Positions 11,585 to 22,500 of a DNA stretch of 64,000 nucleotides are shown in pieces. The DNA lies in NCBI GenBank assembly GCA_017979445.1, contig CM030706.1, positions 17,470,967 to 17,534,966 on the forward strand, given 5' to 3'. Numbering within the stretch: position 1 is the first letter of the stretch; each line of letters opens with the position of its first letter. The position numbers and the translations under genes were made by a program. The notes under the pieces are model-generated. The model searched no databases. It was not told the DNA's origin and saw only the letters and a list, made by a program, of their open reading frames with translations. The DNA comes from Akebia trifoliata (lineage: Eukaryota > Streptophyta > Magnoliopsida > Ranunculales > Lardizabalaceae).

Positions 11585-11938
11585 GGGTCCCGTTCAATGG
11601 CTAACTTTTTGGCAAAACATTTTTCAAAACATGAGTTAGAAGTTTTGGAATGGGCTGATTTTTCGTGAGGATGATCTCTATGGTGAGGAGATCATCATCA
11701 CCAAAAATCATCCCATTCCAAAACTTCTAACCCCATCAAAAATAGTTTACAAAAAATGGACAGTCCACGATTTTTCAACTTGTAAATATGGGTTAGAAGT
11801 TTTGGAATGGGTTGATTTTTGGTGAGGATGATCTCCTCACCGTAGAGATCATCCTCACCAAAACTCAGCCCATTCCAAAACTTCTAACTCATGTTTTGAA
11901 AAATGTTTTGCCAAAAAGTTAGCCATTGAACACTACCC
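11585..11938. mobile_element. Palindromic miniature inverted-repeat element, 354 bp
   Basis: Left end GGGTCCCGTTCAATGGCTAA and right end, reverse-complemented, GGGTAGTGTTCAATGGCTAA match, and the match continues for about 100 bp into the element. The interior repeats the motif GTTAGAAGTTTTGGAATGGG four times in alternating orientation (near 11635, 11720, 11790, 11875), making two palindromes in a row with a spacer of about 70 bp holding TTCAACTTGTAAATATGGG. Target is an AT repeat, so the duplication length cannot be read. There is no coding capacity. Long arms would suit a Mutator-like foldback element, but superfamily is unproven. Confidence 0.85.
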
Positions 11939-12053
11939 TATATATATATATATATCATTTTTTTTAAATAAATAAAAAATTAACATTTCAGAGTTGAGAA
12001 TGGATATCCAATTTCCTACCATGCAATTGTGACCTAAATTTAATAATAATACA

Positions 12054-14346
12054 TATAGACACCCCAATTTGAACGGGCCTCACTTGAAAGGGCCCAAAAA
12101 TATAGATTTTTTAACAAAAGTCGCCAACGGCTTTAAAGGCCCAAATAACTGAAAAACGACATTTTAATCGATTTGGAGGATCCTAAGACCCCTTAAGGGC
12201 CTAGTGGGCCCACCCAAAAAGATTTTGTGCACCCCACTTTCACCGCTCCGCTCCCAAAATCAAGAATACCTGTTTTTCAATAAAAGTCGCCAATAGGCCT
12301 AAAAAACCTAATTTGCCAACACGTGGCATTTTGATCAATCAATGATTCTAAAAATCCCTAAAAAGATAAAAAATGTAAAATGAGACTTGGGATACCCACT
12401 ACCCTCTACCGCTCCACCTTCGAATCTGAAAAAACCCTAAGCCCGTTCAAAGCCCACGAACCCTCAATTCACTAAAAATACGTCTCTCATCTTACCCCCT
12501 AACCTAAATCCAATCCCATATCACTTAAAATTGAAAGACATACCCACCCCTCAAAATCCAATCCAAAATGACCCCAATTAATTCCTAAAACCCAAACCCA
12601 ATACCCCTAAGCCCTTATCCATATCCAATTCATATCCAACCTATTACCATAACCCATAAACCACAACCCACATCAACAATCACCCTTTTATCATAAAAAT
12701 GCCACATGTCATTCTCCCCTCTCACCTCTCTCATCCAACTACCTACCCCCATCACCTTTATCTAACAATCCATCTACCCACATCACTTCTTACCAAAAAT
12801 CACCTCAACCCATACCCTTCCCTAACCTACCCACCTCACCCTTCTTTAACACAATCAACCACTCACATCACAATCCATATCCCTTACACCCTAACCCATC
12901 ATCTTTCTCTAAACACTCCACCAACTCACATCACAACCCACACCTCCCTTCATCATTTCTTACAAAAACCCATTCTCCTAAACCTAATCAACACTCATCC
13001 TCTTCAATCAAACACCTACTCTCACTAATCAATTCATCTAATCACCCCTTCTCCTCATCCTTTTAACACATGTCATCATCTCATTAACCATCCTAAAAAT
13101 GCAAACACCTAACCTCTTACACTACCCATTATCCTAAATCTAAACACCTTACCTCTTCAATCAACCTAACATTCAACCAAATACCTAACACCTTACACCC
13201 GCATTCTCACCATCACACATCATTCATCTCACCTCACCAAATACTTTACCCAAATGGATTGGGTAAGATCCAAATCATTTGGATCCAAATACTATCCATT
13301 TTCACTCATTACACAAGTACTCTCTCCTCCACTCTAAATTTCATACCCCTCACCTTCAAAACCTATGCCATTATCTATTCTCCCAAGAATTCACCCCATT
13401 ATATCCATAAAATATCCTTCCAATACCTATAAATACCTCCTATCTCCTTCAAAAATGGTTACCAATTCTCCCTTACCAAGCCTTACCAATTCTCTTCCCA
13501 AGTCTGACATAAAAATACTACCCTCAACTCAAATTCTCTCATCATCTTTTCTTTACTATTTCAATCACACAAAAAAGGTAACATTCTCATAAGCCATTAA
13601 GAACATAAAAAAGAAGAATCTAAGAAGAAGAAGAAGAAAATAAGATTGAAGCTTCAAGGTGGGTTCAAAGAAATCCCCTCTCTCTTTCTTTACCCTCTCC
13701 ATCTCTCTCTTCTACTATGCCCTCCTTTTTTATTTTATTTTTTAGATGGACTTAGGATGAATGCTCCCCCTCCCTTATCTCCGATATATTGAACTTCGAT
13801 TCGATCGAAAGTATAAGGGTTGTAATCACTTTCCAAACAAAATTGGTTTTAAACCCTTTAAACTATTTTGAGGCAATGATATTTGAATCATTCTCAATTC
13901 ATGAGAATGGATCCATAGCCATGGCCAACACTCATCAAATATTGATTATGTTTAAGGCTAATGCCCTCTAAGATCATCTCTTTCGATGAGATGATCCTTA
14001 CAAGTCTAAGTCGAAAATAAACCCCTACTTAGGGTACAAGTTACCGGCACGTGGCACTTTATTTTGTTTTCAATTTTATTAAAAAATGATCAAATTGTGT
14101 TGAGGTTACCGCTACTTGGCGGGGAGAAAAGGGTGCCAAACACCTTTCCTTTTCTCCAAACGAGCAGCTTACCCCGATTTCAAGGTTTGATTAGTATCTT
14201 ATCCATCGTGAGTCACTAAAATGTCAAAATGTCACTTTTTCAAAAATGTACATTGGGTGACCATTCACACCCTCTTACAATATGAATAGTGGCGAGTCCA
14301 AACCTTAGTAGGTATGGTACTCATAATCGAGGATCACATATCTACA
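12054..14346 (+). repeat. 5' LTR of the 19.3-kb Ogre element
   Basis: A 2293-bp copy of 29017-31323, with end TATAGACACCCC (TG mutated to TA) and close ...ATATCTACA. U3 has a strikingly G-poor plus strand, including 363 nt without any G (12709-13071). A TATA box is at 13428-13435. Downstream lie CT-rich leader sequence and a GAAGAAGAAG tract at 13620. Open frames such as 12699-13028 exist only because G, and so TAG and TGA, is missing; they are not genes. Confidence 0.93.
13428..13435 (+). promoter_or_regulatory. LTR TATA box
   Basis: TATAAATA inside CCTATAAATACCTCC, conserved in the other LTR at 30387-30394 despite sequence drift around it. It is the likely core promoter of the element, with transcription rightward. 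Confidence 0.65.
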
Positions 14347-14366
14347 TCTGGCTACTCCGCTGGGGA
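14347..14366 (+). other. Primer-binding site
   Basis: Directly after the LTR end the sequence reads TCTGGCTACTCCGCTGGGGA. This is close to TGGCGACTCCGCTGGGGA, which primes Ogre-type elements and is complementary to the 3' end of a tRNA (reported as tRNA-Arg for Ogre). The C-to-T/A drift at GCGA to GCTA fits an old copy. The other Ogre element has the same core at 55458-55475 on the minus strand. Confidence 0.8.
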
Positions 14367-15062
14367 GCAAGGTTCATCCCTCGTGTCAACTCGGCCATTT
14401 TGAGAGGAAAAAAATAGATTTTTATTTTATTTTATTTTACTAACATTGTTTGTTGATTGTTGTTTGTGTTTCTCATTTTTCTTATTTTTATTCTTATGTG
14501 TATATCCATGTTGTAATATTTATTTACGTTTTTTGCTTTATTTCAAGGTACTTGTAAGGGGGTCGATAAAAAAAATGAAAAATTGCACATGCACTTGCGA
14601 GCATAGCCCCATTGCACAACCACCCCACCCTCAATATATTTAGCTCCGATGCCTAGTAGTTCTACTGCTTGAGATCGTTATTTCAAGTGTCGATGATGAA
14701 CACTTCAAATCCGATCACCAACCAACGATATGTGTACACCGGTATGCATTGAGGTTTGAAGATCGGGTAACCGTAAAAAAACCTATTAGCCGCATGCATA
14801 TGCCCGATTAGATGAGCTAGGACATGTGTTCTCAAGTTGGAATCGACCCCTGCACAAAAGTTGTATTTGTTTAGTTGTTGTCGGCCTCGAAGCTCACATT
14901 GTAAGCCCAAAAAGGCATGTTTATATAGATCATAGGGTATTTTTATTTTTCTTATTTTCCTTCCCTTTGGTAAGATGAGGGAAGCGTGTTGCATCATATA
15001 TATATATATATAAGACAGTGAAGGATGAAAAACAGTGAGGGAACATTGAAGACAACGGTAAA
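14367..15062 (+). other. Untranslated leader of the Ogre element, unremarkable part
   Basis: AT-rich leader with TTTTATTTTATTTTATTTTA near 14420 and a (TA)n run at 14997-15012. No ORF here resembles Ogre ORF1. Open frames at 14446-14643 and, on the minus strand, 14683-15118 are unsupported. Confidence 0.5.
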
Positions 15063-15320
15063 GAAACTAGTTTCTGTGAATGGTAGAAATTGGATTTCTT
15101 TCTAGTTCGTGTCCACAAAATGGATGGACAAAAATGTGTTTCATCCGTTTTAGAAACACGGATGAAATAGTGAATGTTTCATCCGTGCCTCCAATACAGA
15201 TGAAACAACTCATATCCCTTCCGTTTTGAAAACACAAATGAAATCGTAAATGTTTCAACCGTGTTCAAAAAACGGATGAGACAGTGACAATTTTACCTGT
15301 TTTCTAGATACGGACCAGTA
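15063..15320. repeat. Array of short hairpins at a 38-bp pitch
   Basis: Four 27-29-bp imperfect palindromes of the form TTTCATCCGT...ACGGATGAAA start at 15139, 15177, about 15215 and 15253, exactly 38 bp apart. More degenerate units in register begin near 15063, 15101 and 15291. Arms are 9-10 bp and loops about 9 bp, so each unit could fold in DNA or in the genomic RNA. The minus strand is open across part of the array only because the unit lacks stops. It lies in the 5' leader, about 720 bp after the primer-binding site. Confidence 0.9.
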
Positions 15321-15639
15321 TGAAACCTGCATGGAAACGCTCATTTGCTGTTTAAACACCAATGGCACTTTCAAAAATACAAAAAAAGTAAAATTTGATG
15401 AGCTGAACCAAACCAAACCAAAGTCAAGACCTTGGGCCTCAAACGGGCACATGGCACTTTGGACAACCATGGAAAAATATTTGACCAACCAAGCCAACTC
15501 GAAACTCGCGGACAAGCAGGGTGTATTACTTTCAAACCGACCATTTTAAAACAAAAAAAAATAAATAAAAGAATGTGTGGATTTTCTACGATCAAACCAA
15601 TCTTATGATCCGACCCATATCCAAACTAGATTGGGCCCC

Positions 15640-16030
15640 CCACCCGTATCCATCTAAACTGGGTCCACAACCTAGATCCACTACAACTGGGTCCATGACC
15701 CAAATCCATTACAACTGGGTCCACAACCCATATCCATTTCAACTGGGTCCATGACCCGGATCCATTTCAACTAGGTCCACGATTCGAATCCATTCAAACC
15801 GGGTCCACGACCCAAATCCATGACCCAGATCCATTTCAGCTAGGTCCACGACCCAGATCAATTACAATTGGGTTCACGACCCAGATCCATTTCAACTGGG
15901 TTCACGACCAGATCCATTTCAATCGGGTCCACAACCCAGATCCACTACAACCAGGTCTACGACTTATATCCATTTCAAAATGGGTTCACAATCCATATCC
16001 AATTTCGAACAAAGTCCATGATCCATCTTT
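15640..16030. repeat. 28-bp minisatellite in the element leader
   Basis: Unit GGGTCCACGACCCAGATCCA plus TTTCAACT. Starts at 15661, 15689, 15717, 15745, 15773 and 15801 are exactly 28 bp apart. After a 41-bp step, units resume at 15842, 15870, 15898, 15925, 15953 and 15982. Each unit contains the near-palindrome GGGTCCACGACCC. About 13 copies. Confidence 0.95.
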
Positions 16031-16376
16031 AATCCAACGAGGTTGACAACCGATCAATCAATGCAAATGAACTCAACCTTTATCCAATAAAGTGTATTTA
16101 AAAAAAAAAAGGATTTAAAAGCACCAATTGCAGTCCTTGATCAAGGTTGGTGCTTAGAAACGATCTGGCCCTATTGATACGAGGGGGATAGACTACGTCT
16201 ATTCAAGGAAATGAGGTGATTTAAGAGTGCCTCTACGAAAGCATTGTGTACCGCCTCTTCCCTAGGGATCTGACTGGTCGACCTTGGTTTCAGAGAACTG
16301 AATTGGAGGCTAACAAAAAATATAGGTTATTCCAACTCAATTTATCTTAGTAATCTACTTTTTCAAAATATTTTAC

Positions 16377-17178
16377 TGACTCCGTGTCGATGTCAGCTCC
16401 GTGTTGATGACAACTCTGTGTTGATGCCGACTCCATGTCGATGCTAGCTCCGTGCTGAGATAATTCCTTTTTTCCAAAATGTTTCACTGACTTCGTGTCG
16501 ATGCCATCTCCGTGCTGATGTAATTACTTTTTCAAAATATTTTACCGACTCTGTGTCGATGCTAGCTCCGTGCTGATGCCAACTTTATGTTGATACTGAC
16601 TCCGAGTCGATGCCAGCTCCGCGCTGAGATAATTCTTTTTTCAAAAATATTTTACGACTCCGTGTCGATGCTAGCTTCGTGCTGATATAATTACTTTTTC
16701 AAAATATTTTATTGACTCTATGTCGATGCCAGCTCCGTACTGAGATAATTCACTTTTCAAAAATATTTCACTGACTCCGTGTCGATGCCAGCTCCGTGTT
16801 GATGCCAACTCCGTGTTGATATCGACTCCGTGTCGATGCCAGCTCCGTGCTAAGATAATTCATTTTTCAAAAATATTTCACCGACTCCGTATCGATGCAA
16901 ACTCTGTGTTGATGTAATTACTTTTTAAAAATATTTTACCGACTTTGTGTCGATGCCAGCTCCGTGCTGATGCTAACTCCTTGTTGATGCCGACTCCTTA
17001 TCGATGCCAGCTCCGTGCTGAGATAATTCTTTTTTCAAAATTTTTTTATCGACTCCGTGCCGATGCCAACTCCGTGTTGATGCCAGCTCTGTGTTGATCT
17101 AATTATTTTAAAAAATACACAATCTAGCTCCGTGCTGTGCCAACTTCGTGTTGATGCCAGCTCCGCGCTGAGAAACCC
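16377..17178. repeat. Composite minisatellite of 17-bp subunits with spacers
   Basis: The subunit CTCCGTGTCGATGCCAG is 17 bp. Copies start at 16380, 16397, 16414, 16431 and 16448, exactly 17 bp apart. Blocks of two to five subunits alternate with a spacer of about 40 bp, GAGATAATTC-TTTTTTCAAAAATATTTTAC-like, giving roughly eight blocks. This is a two-level repeat. It ends about 260 bp before the gag start. Confidence 0.93.
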
Positions 17179-17441
17179 TTTTCTTTAAAAATTGTTTACC
17201 TTATAATAAATAACTTGACCCGACCTAATAAAAACATCATGCATCTTCATTTTTGTAAATAAGATAATAACGTTTGGTCTTCTGTACCCACAGGTGGCCA
17301 AACGAAAGAAATATAAGCAGTCAGAGGTACCTTCGTATTTTCTCAGATCTTCCACCGTTACCATGAGTTCTTTCGAACCAGCATAGCCCATAGTGGTCGA
17401 AATGTTAAATGCTGAATACAAGAATAGCAGCACTATTAAAG

Positions 17442-18800
17442 ATGACTGAGAGGCAAGAAAAGATGTTAAGTGCTGTGTTAGCCAACGCCAGCATCATACA
17501 AGCCCAGACATTGCAGCGCTGTACGTCAGGGTCAAATCAGGATCTACCCGAGCAACCTCTGTAGGGACCACAACCCACTATGCCTCTCGCAGTGCCGGAA
17601 TACCAAGGGCCCCCACTCTATATTCCACAGAATTGACTACCCCGTGTGGTCATTCCTGATGATGAATGCGAGTACAGGGCCACAGAGGCCAAAAGTGCAA
17701 CAGATGAAAAATTGGCTCAGTAAATCGAATCTTTACAAGAAGAAATGAGGAGAATGAAAGGCTTCAATACTATGAGTGGAACTCGGTTCAAGGACCTTTG
17801 TTTCTACCCCAATGCTCAATTACCAGCCAAGTTCAAATGTCCGGAGTTCGAAAAGTATAATGGAGTGGGTGCCCACTGTCACACTTGAAATTATACTGCG
17901 GATCTATGTGCCAATATGGCGAGGACGACAGGTTATTGGTGCAGTTGTTCCAAAGAATTGGTAAGACCTGGCAGAAATATTCTGGCAGAATTACTGATTC
18001 AAAACGGATATTGGTCTAGATCGGAATGACATAGCTAAGATGACAAGAAAATAGAGAGAAATGGTAAAAGAGTATGCACAGAGGTGGCGAGAGTCAGCCT
18101 CACAAGTAAGGCCTGCAATGATCGAGAAAGAGATGAACACCACGTTTATCTCGACACTAGGGCACACCTTCTATACTCATTTGGTGGGGCACACCACAGC
18201 ACATTCTCGAATCTGGTACAAGTAGCAGATCGGGTTGAGGATGGGATCCGAACCGGTCTGATATTTGACTTTACAAGTCTAGGGGTAACAGCAGGAATCC
18301 TTTCTCAGAGAAAGCTAGTGCCTACGAGAAAGAAGAAGGAAGAAACACAGGTCAACAATGTACAGCCAAACCGACCCCTCTTCATCCCTTCACCAGCACC
18401 AAGACCACAAGCGCTGTCAACTTCATGGGCTCCGACACCACCACCAGCTTGGAACCCTGCACCTCAAAACCAATTCAGGGCAAATCTTCCACCAATCGCA
18501 CAGGAGGCACCGCTATATGGGCAGAATCAGCAAGCACGACCCAATAGGGTAAATAGAGTATTTACCAGATTACCTATGACATTATCAGAATTACTGCCAA
18601 TCTTACTCAGGGGTGAATATCTTATAAAACGCCCACCAAATCCTGAGGCTACTAAAGGGTCAGGGTACAATCCCAATTTGTTCTACGAATTTCATATGGG
18701 AGCACTAGGGCACTCAACAGATCAATGCTAACAGCTCAAGCACTAGGTGCAGAATTTGATAAACAAGAAGGCACTCATATTGGACGGGTCGACAAAACCC
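17442..18800 (+). pseudogene. Ogre gag (capsid) pseudogene
   Basis: A start ATG at 17442 (MTERQEKMLSAVLAN) opens a gag with the conserved order: KDLCFYPNAQLPAKFKCPEF and EKYNGVGAHCH near 17800-17885, then a stop and frame changes, then TDIGLDRNDIAKM near 18012, VKEYAQRWRESASQVRP near 18066, TTFISTLGHTFYTHLVGHT near 18142, and FSNLVQVADRVEDGI near 18210. These are the retrotransposon gag (PF03732) landmarks of Ogre elements. The C-terminal part is Pro/Gln-rich and ends with FYEFHMGALGHSTDQC, the zinc-binding CEFH...GH.T..C motif with the first Cys replaced by Tyr. At least three frameshifts and several stops. Confidence 0.85.
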
Positions 18801-20411
18801 ACTCAGTAGCAAAACATCAATCAAAACCCTCTACCCACCTACAATGGAGGGGAAAATGGGCATAGAGTGCATATCATTTACGGGAACTCGACTTCAATCT
18901 ATTAGATTTGATAGCCCTTATCGGGACAAAAATCAGGGTCCACTTAATAAAGAAAGCAGGAATGCCCACGGTCAACACAATCAACCATTACACGACAAAT
19001 CACCTCGAAACACCCAATTACCTTTCAGAATGGTTGATCTCACCATCCATCCCACTCATCAAAATACCGCTACCCAACCACTTCTCATCATACCTTACAC
19101 ATTGCCAAGTCCTCAAAATATGACTCGACCCCCCTTCATATACCATACACCTCATCCTCACGTCTACCACTCATCATTCCATACACTCTATTAACTCCTT
19201 ACGTAACTCTTCCTATCACCACCACATCCAAATCATCACAATCACCCCTCATTCTTAATGTAAAACCTAATCCACCTCCAATGACCATATGTTCACTTAA
19301 ACCATTCCCTTATAGCTCCAACCAAGTAGTTCCCAGGAGCTATGAGACCACCATCACCACAACCATAGGGGTTGAGACCATGAAGAAAGCAATGGTGGCT
19401 GACATTGGTCATATGACAAAGGTAAGGAGGTGCCAAAAGTTGCAAGCAAAAGGGGTTAACATCAAGGAAGAGAGGAAAGAAACAACAAAATATATAGAAG
19501 ACGAGGAGAAAATGAAAGTAAAGGGAAAGGGCAAGATGTATGAAAATGACCAAAAAAAGATAAGGTTAAGGTATCAGATAAAGAGGTTGCAGACTTCATT
19601 AAGCTCATTCGCAAGAGTGAGCACAATATAGTGGACTAGTTGAACAAACAACTGGCTCATATTAGTATTCTGCGTCTTTTACAAAAGTCAGAGGAACACC
19701 AAGAAGCACTACTAAGAATTCTGGGAAAATCACATGTACCTATGACCACCTCAGCAACATGGTTGGAACAGAAGGTTAGATCATGGCCCCCAATCCCATT
19801 ATCTTCACAGACAGTGAATTCGTGCCAGAGGGACGAGGGCACGTCGAACCTTTGAATATCATGGTCATGTGTAAGGACATGATGGTTGCTAGAGTACTAA
19901 TCAACAATGGCTCGACCCTCAATGTCGTCCTCTTGAAACCTTCCGAAAACTCAATGTAGACTGGTTGCATGTTAAACCTAACAATAAGGTCGTTCGAGGT
20001 TTCGATAGCTCGAAAATGGATTCTCAGGGAAAAGTGGATTTATCGATCACCATAGGCCCTTGTACATTCGAAGTAACGTTTGAGATCATGGAAATACCGA
20101 CAACCTTCAACTTATTGTTGGGCAGGCCATGGATTCATATTGCTGGAGCAGTGTCTTCCTTTTTACACCAAAGAGTCAAATTTATCATGGGATAGAGGAT
20201 GATAACTGTACTAGTAGAAAACTTGATTTCGACTAGGAAAGCTCTGGACGTGCCCTTTATCGACATAGAGATGACGGAGGACAAAGCGCTGTACCACTCC
20301 TATCAATTTGCCGTTGTTAATCATGTTGAAAAGGGAAAAGAAAAAGAGAGAGTAGAGTTATCAATGGCAAATCTAATGATCGGACGGGTTTTAAAAAAAA
20401 TAGGTTATTGA
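18801..20411 (+). pseudogene. Ogre gag-protease linker and aspartic protease, catalytic Asp lost
   Basis: From about 19,570 a conserved Ogre linker can be read in pieces (DKEVADFIKLIRKSEHNI, LLQKSEEHQEALLRIL). The aspartic protease follows: at 19,889 ARVLINNGSTLNV stands where other elements have LVDNGSALNV, so the catalytic Asp codon GAC/GAT has become AAC (Asn). The C-terminal half is open at 19965-20195: VVRGFDS, IGPCTFEVTFEIMEI and NLLLGRPWIH with the flap-side LLGRPW motif. A TAG at 20193 separates it from the next open piece. The protease would cleave the Gag-Pol polyprotein; without its Asp it is inactive. Confidence 0.8.
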
Positions 20412-20423
20412 CCCAAACAAGGG

Positions 20424-22500
20424 TTGGGACCGGGAGGAAAAGGGAAAGCTACACCAGTGGAAGCAAATAAGCACACTCCTTATTTCGGTTTGGGGTTCAG
20501 GCCCACGAAAAAAGATATATCAGATATGAATGATAAAAAAAGAAAACTCCGATTATCTAGAAAACAAAATCGTGAACCAAATGTCTGGAATCTGGGCAAG
20601 GTCCCTCATATCAACGTTAGCTTCGCAAAATCTCAAGCCAGACCCGATAGTTTATCCAAACAACTACCAACAAAGCCATCTAGAAAGTCGAGAATAGTAA
20701 GTTTCAAACCTAAGCATGTTCAAGAAGACTCTGTTGTTGAGTCCCAACCCTCCTTCATGGAAGGCATTGATGTCTTATTTGATGGGGATTCCAAAGAAAG
20801 TCAATCAAAACTACCTGAGAGCCGGTAAAAGTGGAAATCATCACGAGCCAAGAGAATGAATCACCATTCCTTACTAGCATCAACTGGGCATCAGTCATCA
20901 TCCCGCCAAGTTTGGGGGGAACTATGCCCTACTTTGACAATAATCAATCATCGATCATGGTCATCTCCAAACCACTGACCAAACCACCCAACAAATCACT
21001 TTCTCATCTCATTTGCCCCCTTAGAGAAGGGGAAACTTTGAATAATTTGGAGGAATTCCCATTAACCCTCGAGGCTGTTGAGGCCTAAAAAAAATGCTAT
21101 TAGACAAATTTAGTTTGCCCGATGATCATAACGAGCCTTCATCTTCGGGAAAATACTATTTTGAGGGCTCCCTATTTTTACTAATGAATTTGCATGATTG
21201 TTCTTCTTATTTTAGATATCCGAAAATCACAAAAAAACAAATATCACTCAAAAGGCAAAAAAATCAAAATTTATCAAAAATCAAAAAAATAAAAAACCCT
21301 TCAAAATTTCAAAAAAATAGATATTTTTTAAAAATAAAAAAAAAATTTCAAGAGATTTGTCTCGATCAAATGAATATCCAGATAAAATGAAATTTGAAAG
21401 GGACGAGTATGATTTTGATCTTGAACTCGATTTCAACCTCATGGGGATCGAAGAAGAGTCTAAAGAAGAAATGGAGTACCCACCCAAAGAAATCAAAGAC
21501 TTGGTAGAACGTCACGAGAAAGGTGTTAGCTAAACATTGAGGATACAGATTCAATCAATCTTGGTACCGAAGAGGACTCACGAATCGTCAAAATTAGAGC
21601 CTTACTGACACAGAAACAAAAGGAAGAAATGATCAAACTCTTACAAAATTATCAAGACGTCTTTGCATGGTCATACAAAGATATGCCTGGTTAGACACTG
21701 ATCTTGTTGTCCACAAACTACCCATTGCTCCCTAAAGTAAGTCGATCAAGTAGAAACTGAGAAGGTTGAAGTTAGAATGGACCTTTCAAAGTCAAAGATG
21801 AGGTCATGAAGCAGATCGAAGCACGGTTCCTCACAGTCTCTACGTACCCCGAGTGATTGGCTAACATTGTCCCAGTACCTAGAAAGATGGAAAGGTACAC
21901 ATGTGTGTTGATTATCGAGACTTGAACAAGACCAGTCCTAAGGATGATTTCCCACTACCACACATCGATACTCTAGTTGATAGTACAGTAGGGCAAGACA
22001 TGTTCTCGTTCATAGACGGCTTCTTAGGCTATAATCAGATAAAAATGACAGAAGAAGATCAGGAAAAGACTGCATTCATCACACCATGGGGTATTTTCCA
22101 CTATAAAGTCATGCCATTAGGGCTGAATAACTTAGGGGTGACTTACCAACAGGCAATGACCGCTTTATTCCATGACATGATTCACAAGGAAATGGAGGTC
22201 TATGTAGACGACATGATCGCTAAATCCGACATTGAAAAGTTCATCTGGTGAATCTAAATAAGTTGTTAGACAGGCTGAGGAAGTACAGTTTAAGGCTTAA
22301 CCCAACAAAATGTGTATTCGGGGCAACATCGGGCAAGCTATTGGGTTTCATCATCAGCAAAAGAGGTATCGAGATATATCCGGCAAAAACTAAATATATC
22401 CTCGCAATAAGGCACCCGTTTCAAAGAGAGATGTTCGGGCATTCTTGGGGAGGATATAGTATATCAGTCGTTTCATTGCTCAACTCACGCCTATTTGTGA
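20424..22500 (+). pseudogene. Ogre G-patch-like linker and reverse transcriptase pseudogene
   Basis: YFGLGFRPTKKDISDM (about 20,479) matches the Ogre linker after the protease (compare FGFGYEPAKED in the other element). Reverse transcriptase starts near 21,580 in broken frames and is open at 21901-22251: MCVDYRDLNKTSPKDDFPLP, FIDGFLGYNQIKM, MPLGLNNLGVTYQ (canonical PFGL changed to PLGL) and the catalytic YVDDM box. A frameshift at about 22,250 leads to the thumb region NKLLDRLRKYSLRLNPTKCV and KLLGFIISKRGIEI to 22,505. Between 20,830 and 21,560 the linker is Lys-rich and A-rich, with poly-A runs near 21,230-21,350. Confidence 0.85.

Larger units (their letters stand above)
10378..12053 (-). 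mobile_element. Chromovirus (Tekay-type) LTR, left part
   Basis: Starts at TGTTAGCATTCC and is homologous to the left part of the intact LTR at 58720-61720. Shared landmarks in order include the GGGTGAGTAA region (10730), the CGGCTTAGGCTGGTCGTTTGAC block (11174) and TTATTGATCACTAACTAG (11256). The last lies 878 bp from the LTR start here and 913 bp in the other copy. The LTR is interrupted at 12053 by the Ogre element and resumes at 31329. It also holds the palindromic element at 11585-11938. Orientation is minus, because the polypurine tract and pol remains are at its right side. Confidence 0.85.

Noticed and set aside
12699..13028. 109-codon open frame in the LTR, with a twin at 29660-29989
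   Set aside because: The G-poor tract contains no TAG or TGA by composition; the peptide is low-complexity His/Thr/Pro/Leu.
15063..17178. CRISPR-like repeats
   Set aside because: Units are in tandem without unique spacers, lie in a plant retroelement leader, and no cas genes are near.
18844..19194. 116-codon plus-strand frame
   Set aside because: Sits in the Pro-rich gag tail where the real frame is shifted; no domain.
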